27,690 nucleotides of DNA, taken from the NCBI GenBank assembly GCA_023436175.1, contig JAEZKE010000154.1:1-27690 (forward strand), in the 5' to 3' direction. Of the stretch, positions 1 to 8,865 are shown one piece after another. The translations under genes were made by a program, and so were the position numbers. The stretch is from Methanobacteriota archaeon. GTDB taxonomy: Archaea > Methanobacteriota > Methanobacteria > Methanobacteriales > Methanobacteriaceae. The notes below the pieces were generated by a model. It did no database searches. It saw only the letters and a list, made by a program, of their open reading frames with translations, and was not told where the DNA came from. Within the stretch, counting starts at the first letter, position 1, and each line of letters begins with the position of its first letter.

Positions 1-167
1 ATTTAGTAATAAATAGTCACATAAGAATTCTAAGGATAAAGAGTTTAAAATCCATTTAAAAAGAAATCTTATGATATTTTGAGGGAATTAAATGCCAAAA
101 AGGGGTTAAATTTAATTAATATTTTAAAGATTATTACTTTACTTTAGACTAAATTGGAGATGTTATT

Positions 168-1403
168 ATGGATACAAGAGAAGTTAAACTTTCAGGTCAT
201 ATAATCGATTCCTTAACACTCCCAAAGACCCTTGACCTTATAATGGATATGGGAGGGGACTTTGAGATTCTCGATGTTAACATAGGTAAACAGAAAAAAG
301 ATATAAGCCATGCTAAAATCAGAGTTATAGGAGAAAATGAATCTCATTTAGGTGAAATTCTAGATGAATTAAGCGAAATTGGGGCAGTTATTTCTGAAAT
401 TAAGGAAATTGAGCTTGTTCCATCCAAGAAGGATAAAACTCTCCCTGATGATTTTTACTCAACCACAAATCACCCAACATCTGTAAGGTATGACGGAAAA
501 TGGATCGAGGTTGAAGATATCGAAATGGACTGTATGATCGTAATTGATCCAGAAAGCAAACGTGCATTATGTAAGCCAATAGGACGAATTAAAGAGGGAG
601 ACTTAGTAGCTGTTGGTAGAGAAGGTATCAAAGTGGAACCTCCTGAAAGGCCAAGGGGTAAAAAAGGAGTCTTTGAATTCATGTCAAGTGAAGCATCTTC
701 TGAAAAACCTGTAAGATCCATAGTAAAGAATATAGCATCAGAAATTCGGGAAATTAAAAAAAGAAATGGAAAAATAGCTATTGTAGCAGGTCCTGCAATT
801 GTACACACGGGATCAGCCCCAATCTTAGCTAGAATGATAAGGGAAGGAATTATAGACGTATTGTTTGCTGGAAATGCCCTTGCAACACACGATATTGAAA
901 ATGATCTTTATGGAACTTCTCTTGGAATATGTACAAGAAGTGGTGAGGCTGTTGTTAGAGGACATAGGCACCATATTTATGCAATCAATGAAATTAACAA
1001 AGCAGGTTCAATAAGAGAAGCCGTTGAAAAAGGAGTACTGAAAAGCGGAATATTATATGAATGTATTAAAAATGACGCGCCTTTCGTGCTTGCAGGATCA
1101 ATCAGAGATGATGGGCCACTTCCAGATGTTATAACAGATGTAATAAAAGCTCAAGATGAAATGCGTAAATATGCGCAGGACGTTGATATGGTAATCATGA
1201 TTGCAACCATGCTTCACTCTATAGCAGTTGGTAATATACTCCCATCTTACGTAAAGAGCATATGTGTTGATATAAACCCTGCAACGGTTACAAAGCTTGC
1301 TGATAGGGGGAGTGCACAGGTTGTAGGTGTTGTAACAGATGTTGGGGCATTTTTACCTGTTCTTTATGAAAGTTTAGAAGGTTTGGAGTGTATTAAAGAT
1401 TAA
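168..1403 (+). CDS. Archaeal LOR/SDH-domain ornithine cyclodeaminase-like protein (TIGR00300 family)
   Basis: The 411-residue product matches the archaeal LOR/SDH bifunctional-enzyme conserved-domain family. Methanococcal members, and the C-terminal half of cyanobacterial AgrE/ArgZ, convert ornithine to proline and ammonia. The N-terminal ~100 residues form the small alpha/beta LOR domain. The C-terminal half is the nucleotide-binding part, with the block IAIVAGPAIVHTGSAP (about residues 203-218) and the stretch GLVFAGNALATHD-like around 235-245. The length is as expected for the archaeal stand-alone form. The ATG is preceded by GGAGAT at 156-161, so this start is good. The gene is alone on its strand, ends in T-rich DNA (1404-1425) and converges with the next cassette, so it is probably monocistronic. 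The family assignment is firm. The reaction is inferred from characterised relatives. Confidence 0.85.
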   Translation: MDTREVKLSGHIIDSLTLPKTLDLIMDMGGDFEILDVNIGKQKKDISHAKIRVIGENESHLGEILDELSEIGAVISEIKEIELVPSKKDKTLPDDFYSTTNHPTSVRYDGKWIEVEDIEMDCMIVIDPESKRALCKPIGRIKEGDLVAVGREGIKVEPPERPRGKKGVFEFMSSEASSEKPVRSIVKNIASEIREIKKRNGKIAIVAGPAIVHTGSAPILARMIREGIIDVLFAGNALATHDIENDLYGTSLGICTRSGEAVVRGHRHHIYAINEINKAGSIREAVEKGVLKSGILYECIKNDAPFVLAGSIRDDGPLPDVITDVIKAQDEMRKYAQDVDMVIMIATMLHSIAVGNILPSYVKSICVDINPATVTKLADRGSAQVVGVVTDVGAFLPVLYESLEGLECIKD

Positions 1404-1439
1404 TTTTTTATTTTTCTATTTTCTAAATAGGGGAATATG

Positions 1440-1471
1440 ATTTTTGGTGAAGAAGACTTAAAACCATATTT
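1440..1471 (+). repeat. Copy 1 of a short dispersed motif
   Basis: This 32-base stretch in the convergent intergenic region closely resembles 16094-16125. Both read TTTTTGG, then a GAAGAAG core, then TAAAACCATATTT, with about four differences. A weaker third copy lies at 16165-16195. It does not match the end of either flanking gene. Function unknown. Confidence 0.5.
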
Positions 1472-1515
1472 AAGATAAAACTTATTTAATTAACTTCTAC
1501 AAAACAAAATCTTAT

Positions 1516-1884
1516 TTATTCTAAGTTATTTACATATATACTGTCTGCTATTGTGCTGTCTATGCCAATCTGGAGGTTTTCTATCTGGAATACAGGGGAA
1601 GGACTTGTCTGAACTATTTTAACTTCACTACCCGGTAAAAGTGACAGTATTTGATGTGATTTTCCGCATTTTTCTGAATTAATATAAGCTATTTTACAGG
1701 ACTGTCCTTTTTTCATTTGTGTAATAGGTAAAAATGATTTTCTGGCGCATTTACATGATCCTCCACCACATCTGCATGTTGATTTGGAATCAGTATATAA
1801 TGAACAGGTGCATATGTGTCCTTCAATTGTGTTCTCTTTAATTAATTCAAAATTGGGAGCTTCAGTTTTCATATTTTTCTTCAC
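1516..1884 (-). CDS. Cys-rich FeoA-domain protein (possible SH3-like half of a split DtxR regulator)
   Basis: This is a 122-residue protein. The C-terminal ~75 residues, from LPITQMKKGQ onward, have the FeoA/SH3-like pattern also found as the third domain of DtxR/IdeR regulators. The N-terminal part carries three CxC pairs (C25/C27, C37/C39, C44/C46) around a Gly-rich turn, plus C63 and C73; classic FeoA lacks this arrangement, and it suggests metal or Fe-S binding. The start is GTG at 1884, preceded by GAGGT. It overlaps the TGA stop of the upstream winged-helix gene by the four bases GTGA, so the two are probably translationally coupled. As last gene of a three-gene operon behind iron-type operators, it is more likely a metal-sensing partner than part of the transporter; the true feoA is at 11.2-11.4 kb. 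The role is inferred. Confidence 0.7.
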   Translation of the reverse strand: MKKNMKTEAPNFELIKENTIEGHICTCSLYTDSKSTCRCGGGSCKCARKSFLPITQMKKGQSCKIAYINSEKCGKSHQILSLLPGSEVKIVQTSPSPVFQIENLQIGIDSTIADSIYVNNLE

Positions 1885-2138
1885 AGTAAAACCTCATGAA
1901 TCAATTTTTCAGATTTTTCAGAAAGTTTACACCTTTCTATTATTTTTCTTGATTCTTCAAAACCTTCTGTAGTTAAATAAATTCCATTACCTTCCTGTTT
2001 TACTAATTTTAAATTTTTTAACTCTTTAACTGCAGTTTTATTGTATAATTCCGTTTGAATGTCCTTATTTTCTTTTAGATATGCCCAGTATATCCATAAC
2101 TTTTGCAGTGTTTTTTCTGCAGGTTTACTTATTTTCAC
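1881..2138 (-). CDS. Small DtxR/MntR-like winged-helix protein
   Basis: This 85-residue protein resembles the DNA-binding domain of DtxR-family iron/manganese repressors. An N-terminal helix with the spacing of the family (ISKPAEKTLQKLWIYWAYL) is followed by a probable recognition segment and by the wing sequence NGIYLTTEGFEESRKIIERC, close to the LT-x-x-G-x-x-A pattern before the dimerisation helix. It lacks the family's dimerisation and SH3 domains. The next gene encodes an SH3/FeoA domain, so the pair looks like a DtxR regulator split over two polypeptides. The start is GTG at 2138 with AGGAG nine bases upstream, overlapping the preceding gene by 14 bases. It is a plausible, autoregulated reader of the TTAGGnnnnCCTAA boxes, but that is inference. 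A generic winged helix is the alternative. Confidence 0.6.
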   Translation of the reverse strand: MKISKPAEKTLQKLWIYWAYLKENKDIQTELYNKTAVKELKNLKLVKQEGNGIYLTTEGFEESRKIIERCKLSEKSEKLIHEVLL

Positions 2139-2313
2139 TTTTAATTCTCCTTTTTAAGAAGTTTATAAGCTTAGATTCTATTTTAAATTCAGGTAAAGCT
2201 TCATATCCGCAGTTTGGGCATTTAATTTTATTACAACTTGATCCCAGGCAGCCTTTACAGGTTTCTGGTTTTTTAGTTTCATCAAAAACGCATCCGCAGA
2301 GTTTACATCTCAT
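2125..2313 (-). CDS. Eight-cysteine zinc-ribbon protein
   Basis: This 62-residue protein has cysteines at 3, 6, 8, 19, 22, 27, 32 and 35. The N-terminal CxxCxC followed by CxxC suggests one metal site, and the later CPNCG knuckle resembles a zinc ribbon or rubredoxin half-site. The C-terminus is a short basic helix (LINFLKRRIKSENK). It is the first gene of the cassette. GGAGG lies about seven bases before its ATG, and two TTAGG boxes plus a TATA box stand immediately upstream, so it is the direct target of that promoter. I cannot name a family. It may bind Zn or an iron centre and act with the two downstream proteins. There is no signal peptide or membrane segment, so it should be cytoplasmic. 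Confidence 0.65.
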   Translation of the reverse strand: MRCKLCGCVFDETKKPETCKGCLGSSCNKIKCPNCGYEALPEFKIESKLINFLKRRIKSENK

Positions 2314-2336
2314 AAAATAACCTCCTTCATTAATTT

Positions 2337-2390
2337 TTAGGTGTACCTAAAACATTGTTAGGTATACCTAAATCTTTCATTGTATATAAA
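2337..2390 (-). promoter_or_regulatory. Iron-type (DtxR-like) tandem operator and TATA box of the split-regulator cassette
   Basis: Two palindromes, TTAGGTGTACCTAA (2337-2350) and TTAGGTATACCTAA (2358-2371), lie 21 bases apart start to start. The TATA box TTTATATACA (minus strand, 2381-2390) is just upstream of the second. The start site should fall in or next to the boxes, so bound repressor would block transcription. The second palindrome is identical to the one at feoA (11463-11476), with the same TATA-to-box spacing. Confidence 0.8.
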
Positions 2391-2454
2391 ACTTCCCCCC
2401 CCAGTTTTTGAATTTATTAAAAATAGCAATTTTTAGCAGGATGGCATTAAATAT

Positions 2455-4389
2455 CTATCTTTTGGTTTTAATCGGAAAACGCATGTTCACAGCTGTGATT
2501 TTTTCAGGGGGTTTATTTTTCATACGATACTTTATAAGTCTGGATGAATTAGCCACTACCAATACGGAACCTAAATTGTGGATTAAAGCACCAGCTACAG
2601 GTCCGATAATACCAAATGCAGCAAGTATGATGGCTATAAAATTGATTAAGATAGGGGCTGCTATATTTATATTAATTGTACCCATAACTTTCTTTGAAAG
2701 GTCTATCAATTCAGGAATTTTGCTTATATCATCCGACATTAATGCAATGTCTGCTGTTTCTATGGCGACATCAGCACCAAGTGCTCCCATCGCCACACTT
2801 ACATCTGATATAGCTAGAGCAGGGGCATCGTTGATTCCATCACCAATCATACACACTTTTTTATTATCTTTTAATTGGTTTTCAATTACGTGTACTTTAC
2901 CCTCCGGGAGCTGCTCAGCATAAACATTGTTTATACCAACCTGTTTTGCAATTGAATGTGCGGCATTTTTATTATCTCCTGTAAGTAACAGGATTTCATT
3001 TATACCCATTTCTTTAAGCTGCTGTATTGTTTCTATGGATTTGTTTTTTATTTTATCTGAAATAGTTATCAAACCAATTAATGAATTTTCTACTGCAACC
3101 ATCAAAACTGTTTTTCCCTGATTTTCGTAGGAGTTAATGAGTTGGGTCTGTTCTTCAGTTGCTTTAATCAGCGTTTGGTTCCCAACAATGACTTTTTTAT
3201 CATTTATTAAAGCTGTAACTCCCTTACCTAACTCCATTTTAAATTTTTGGGGGTCAATCACATTTAACGAATTTTCTTTTGCCTTTGCGTAAATCGCTTT
3301 ACCTAATGGATGCTCTGAAAACTTTTCAGTTGAAGATGCTAATAATAAAATGGTTTTTTTATTATAGTCGTTACTGAGAGAAATAATATCGATTACTTCG
3401 GGATTACCGCTTGTAACTGTACCTGTTTTATCAAATGCAATTGTATCCATCCTTCCTGCATTTTCCAGTGCCTCCCCACTTTTAATTAAAATCCCTTTAC
3501 GTGATGCATTGCCTATACCTGCCATAATTGCAGTTGGTGTTGCAAGTACTAGCGCACAGGGGCAGAATACAACAAGAATTGTGACCAGCCGTGTAATATC
3601 TCTGGTCAGCAAATATGTAATTATGGACGCAAGCACTGCAAGAGGTACAATCACTGTAGCTACCCTATCTGTAGTTCTAACAACAGGTGCTTTTTTATCT
3701 TCTGATCCTTTAACAAGCCTTATCAGTTTTGCAAGAGATGTATCCTCACCAACTTTGGTGGCTTTTATTTCAATAGCCCCTAACTGGTTTAACGTACCAA
3801 CGAATACTTCATCACCAGTTGTTTTGTCTACAGGCATTGATTCTCCTGTAATAATAGACTGATTTATGGATGTATGTCCTTTTATTATAACTCCATCTAT
3901 AGGGATGGATTCTCCAGGTTTAACAAGAATTATATCATTTACATTCACATGTTCAATTGAAATTTCTTTTTCTCCCGCAGGTGTCATTATTCTTGCTATT
4001 TGAGGAGTTAGTTGAATGAGTTTTTTTATGCTTTCTCGTGATTTTCTAACAGTTCTGTCTTCAAGTATTTCCCCAATCATCATAATAACTGCAATCTCTC
4101 CAGCTGCAAAGTATTCGCCAATTGCAACTGATGCAATGAGTGCAATACTTACCAGGACATTTGCCTTTAAATCAAATTTGGTAATCAGTCCCTCAGCTGC
4201 TTCAAGTAGTATGGGAGTACCGCTGATTACAATACTTATTAAGGCAGGGTCAAAGGGTAAAATGCTTTTTAGCAATCCAAGCCAACTGATTATAAGGAAT
4301 AATCCTGAAATTGCAGTTAAAGCAATTGTCCGATATTCGCTGTCGTTTTTAAATTTGTTGAAGTCGATAATCTTGTCCATTTTCACCAC
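2455..4389 (-). CDS. P1B-type heavy-metal-translocating ATPase, no N-terminal metal domain
   Basis: This is a complete P1B ATPase. It has TGES (181-184, actuator), the CPC metal motif in the sixth membrane helix (276-278), DKTGT with phospho-acceptor D320, the HP motif (360-361) and GDGINDAPA near the hinge. It lacks an HMA or Cys-rich N-terminus and starts almost directly at the first helix. The last helix carries HNLGSVLVVANS, not the DxG of Zn/Cd pumps or the MxxS of Cu pumps. It resembles CtpC-like pumps, so the metal may be Mn, Zn or Fe; this is uncertain. The start may be GTG at 4389 or ATG at 4380. The sequence GGTGAAA just before 4380 favours the ATG. It has its own promoter region and is not part of the downstream cassette. 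It belongs to the plasma membrane and probably exports metal. Confidence 0.85.
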   Translation of the reverse strand: MVKMDKIIDFNKFKNDSEYRTIALTAISGLFLIISWLGLLKSILPFDPALISIVISGTPILLEAAEGLITKFDLKANVLVSIALIASVAIGEYFAAGEIAVIMMIGEILEDRTVRKSRESIKKLIQLTPQIARIMTPAGEKEISIEHVNVNDIILVKPGESIPIDGVIIKGHTSINQSIITGESMPVDKTTGDEVFVGTLNQLGAIEIKATKVGEDTSLAKLIRLVKGSEDKKAPVVRTTDRVATVIVPLAVLASIITYLLTRDITRLVTILVVFCPCALVLATPTAIMAGIGNASRKGILIKSGEALENAGRMDTIAFDKTGTVTSGNPEVIDIISLSNDYNKKTILLLASSTEKFSEHPLGKAIYAKAKENSLNVIDPQKFKMELGKGVTALINDKKVIVGNQTLIKATEEQTQLINSYENQGKTVLMVAVENSLIGLITISDKIKNKSIETIQQLKEMGINEILLLTGDNKNAAHSIAKQVGINNVYAEQLPEGKVHVIENQLKDNKKVCMIGDGINDAPALAISDVSVAMGALGADVAIETADIALMSDDISKIPELIDLSKKVMGTININIAAPILINFIAIILAAFGIIGPVAGALIHNLGSVLVVANSSRLIKYRMKNKPPEKITAVNMRFPIKTKR

Positions 4390-4456
4390 AGATATACATA
4401 AAATTAGGTAATAGTTAAAAACTTTAAAATTACAATATCTATTTTTTTAAACTTTT

Positions 4457-4894
4457 TCATCTGTCAATTACATTATTCACCTTTTCTTCAAGTATTTCTA
4501 CGATCCTTGAATCAGCACCAAATGGCTCAGTGTAGATAATTTCACCATCAAAATCAATTCTTTCATTTTCATCAAAATTATGGATTTTTGACGGTCTTTT
4601 TTCCTCACTTAAACGGAGAACGTATTCAATATCCTGCTTTGTGTGGATTCCATGTGCTATAAATGCAGGTACAACAATTATTTTTCGCACATGCTTTTTT
4701 TTAAGAGTATCAACTGCAGCTGCTATTGAAGGTTCTGCTATATTCATAAACCCTACTTCAACAGGATAATCTGAATTTTTTCTGTATCCTTCTCCCAGTT
4801 TATAGAGCACTTCTTGTCCATAGGGTAAACTGCTTCCATGTCCAACAAGTAAGATGCCTATTTTATTATCTTTTGAATCTAAATTTGCATGCAT
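4457..4894 (-). CDS. cfbA: Small sirohydrochlorin chelatase CbiX(S)/CfbA
   Basis: This 145-residue protein has the short class II chelatase fold. The opening GILLVGHGSSLPYG contains the first active-site His, and VVPAFIAHGIHTKQDI contains the second conserved His region. In archaea this homodimeric enzyme inserts Co2+ (cobalamin route) or Ni2+ (first step of coenzyme F430 synthesis, where it is called CfbA) into sirohydrochlorin. A methanogen needs the Ni function, but sequence alone does not separate the two. GGAGG stands seven bases before the ATG. It lies between two metal ATPases, though none of its usual F430 partners (cfbB-E) is in the window. Confidence 0.85.
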   Translation of the reverse strand: MHANLDSKDNKIGILLVGHGSSLPYGQEVLYKLGEGYRKNSDYPVEVGFMNIAEPSIAAAVDTLKKKHVRKIIVVPAFIAHGIHTKQDIEYVLRLSEEKRPSKIHNFDENERIDFDGEIIYTEPFGADSRIVEILEEKVNNVIDR

Positions 4895-5421
4895 ATTATG
4901 GCCTCCATTAATGTATTTTCTAAATTGTTTTTTTTTGTTTAAATGCTTATTTTTGCGTATTTTGAGTTATAATTAAATATTCGGGCTCTATTTAATTATT
5001 TATTGCAAAATTACTGTTTATATCATAACTCATTTTAAATACTTATTAACACTACTGTAATGGTCATCATTATATTTAAAGGTATTTTCAAGCTTATTTG
5101 ATTATATATAAAATTATTTTGACTTATTTTGATCTTTAAGGATATTTTAAAGCTATTTTGATTAAAAATAAAGTTAATTTGAATAATCTAATTGTTTGAA
5201 GCTTTTAAATTTTAAATTGAGATCCAATTTTTTAATAAAAAAATAAAATCGATAATGAATTGCGAGAATTTTTCAGAAGCTTTTGTATACTTGAAAAATA
5301 TTTCAACCACAAATTTTTAAATAATTTAAGTAATTTTGGATTATTTAAACTACATCCTTTTAAATAAAAATAGAATTTAATAACTAAATTGAATTTAAAA
5401 AGAAAGAAAATGATATTTTTA
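4895..5421. other. Non-coding AT-rich intergenic region (527 bp)
   Basis: I see no convincing gene. The right part is the 3' side of cadA, and the left end holds the cfbA promoter and ribosome binding site. Between 5082 and 5182 there are several loose copies of TTATTTTGA (for example 5114-5122, 5124-5132 and, as CTATTTTGA, 5153-5161). In DNA this AT-rich they may be fortuitous. Confidence 0.5.
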
Positions 5422-7800
<2,379 letters not shown>

Positions 7801-7842
7801 TTTTAAATCTCCAGGAATACAATTGATCTTGCAAACATATCT

Positions 7843-7876
7843 TCATATGAATTGATGTTCATATGAGTATATATAC
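7843..7876 (-). promoter_or_regulatory. CadC-type operator and TATA box of cadA
   Basis: A perfect inverted repeat, TCATATGAA (7843-7851), six bases, TTCATATGA (7858-7866), lies directly downstream of the minus-strand TATA box GTATATATAC (7867-7876). The layout and ATATGAA half-sites resemble ArsR/SmtB-family operators. Repressor bound here would cover the transcription start, consistent with derepression by metal. The cadA ribosome binding site follows about 30 bases later. Confidence 0.8.
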
Positions 7877-8093
7877 TTTTGCTTTAAAATTTTAAGAATG
7901 GACAATATAAATTAAAACCAGTTTCAATTATTTTATTTATACAAGTTTAAAAACCTGTTTTGATACATAAAATTATTTTTTATATCTAAATATTAAAAAG
8001 AGATTCAGATTTTAAATTATATAACTAAAAAAACAATTTATAATAGTTAATACTTAAAAAAATTAGTTATCACTTCAATAAGTAACCACATTT

Positions 8094-8453
8094 TCACAGT
8101 TTTTCTTTAGTATGCTCTACTCCAAGCTCGATCATTGAAACAACATGGTCATCTGCGAGGAAATAATAAGCCATTTTACCTTCTTTTCTGAATTTAACTA
8201 AATTTTTAGTTCTTAAAACTCGAAGCTGATGAGAAATGGCTGATTGACTCATATCAAGCACTGCAGCTAAATCACAAACACATAAATCCTTTTTAGATAA
8301 TGCATACAAAATTTTAAGTCTGGTTGAATCTCCAAATATCTTGAAATTATCAGACACTTCAAAGAGGAGTTCATCTTCAAGCATTTTAGATTTTATTTCT
8401 TTAACCTTATCTTCATGTACACATACAATTTCGCAGGTGTCTTTCTCTTCCAT
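8094..8453 (-). CDS. cadC: CadC-type ArsR/SmtB metal-responsive repressor
   Basis: This 119-residue winged-helix repressor has both classic CadC metal sites at the same numbering as the staphylococcal protein. The alpha3N site is C7 and C11 (DTCEIVC) with C58 and C60 (LCVCD) and binds Cd/Pb/Bi-type ions. The alpha5 site is D101, H103, H114 and E117 and binds Zn. The recognition helix is SQSAISHQLRVLRTKNLV. Metal binding should release it from the operator at 7843-7866 and induce cadA. The two genes point the same way but are 293 bp apart with a promoter between, so they are probably separate transcripts. There is no good Shine-Dalgarno sequence. An AT-rich TATA-like stretch about 25 bases upstream suggests a leaderless or nearly leaderless mRNA. 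Confidence 0.92.
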   Translation of the reverse strand: MEEKDTCEIVCVHEDKVKEIKSKMLEDELLFEVSDNFKIFGDSTRLKILYALSKKDLCVCDLAAVLDMSQSAISHQLRVLRTKNLVKFRKEGKMAYYFLADDHVVSMIELGVEHTKEKL

Positions 8454-8459
8454 ATGAAT
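8451..8459. promoter_or_regulatory. Possible CadC half-site at the cadC start codon
   Basis: CATATGAAT here is identical to the core of the cadA operator half-site (7844-7852), but no second arm is present. It may give weak autoregulation or be fortuitous. Confidence 0.3.
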
Positions 8460-8604
8460 AAATGGTTGTATTTATCCTATAAAATTTTTGTATTTTGAAA
8501 TGGAATAGATCTGGCTTTTTTATACTTTAAAAATATTTTTTTTAATGAATTTTTATTAATTAAATAACTTTAAAATTAGATACTTATTAAAATAAAAAAG
8601 GATA

Positions 8605-8683
8605 TTTAAGTTACATGATGCTCCTTCAGGAATGAACCTCCTGTTGATAATACTTCCTTAATCCGGTTTCGATGTAACTTAAA
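8605..8683 (-). ncRNA. Structured 3' element of the feo operon: 12-bp closing stem (terminator-like)
   Basis: The arms TTTAAGTTACAT (8605-8616) and ATGTAACTTAAA (8672-8683) pair perfectly and enclose 55 bases. Inside is a second stem, CAGGA (8627-8631) with TCCTG (8639-8643), around a seven-base loop. On the minus strand it starts 17 bases after the stop of the small gene at 8701 and is followed after five bases by a T-rich run (CCTTTTTTATTTT). It is best read as a terminator or 3'-end structure of the feo transcript. A cis-regulatory RNA ahead of cadC is possible, but I recognise no known class. Confidence 0.5.
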
Positions 8684-8700
8684 CTATTGGTCGGTGTTTC

Positions 8701-8841
8701 CTATTTTTCTTTAGGTTTCACTTTCTTCATATCACCTTTATCTACTGTTTTATCGCTGCTTTTAGAACAATATAACTTATTTTCGATATTTTGAGCTTTT
8801 TCTATATTTTTTATACCTCTCATTCCGCATTTTGCTCTCAT
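8701..8841 (-). CDS. 46-residue small protein downstream of feoB
   Basis: This reading frame starts at ATG 8841, has GAGG eight bases upstream, and begins 24 bases after the feoB stop codon. The product starts MRAKCGMRGIKNIEKA and is basic, with Cys at positions 5 and 34, no membrane segment, and a Lys-rich tail. Its position and ribosome binding site suggest co-translation with feoB, in the place where bacteria often encode FeoC or a FeoB-associated Cys-rich protein. I see no clear similarity to either. It may bind or regulate FeoB. Identity unknown. Confidence 0.55.
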   Translation of the reverse strand: MRAKCGMRGIKNIEKAQNIENKLYCSKSSDKTVDKGDMKKVKPKEK

Positions 8842-8865
8842 TTCAATTCCTCAAATAAATGATGT

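Noticed and set aside
4405..4412. TTAGGTAA half-site upstream of the first P1B ATPase, as iron control
   Set aside because: Only one arm is present, with no CCTAA partner at the right distance; chance is likely in this AT-rich DNA.
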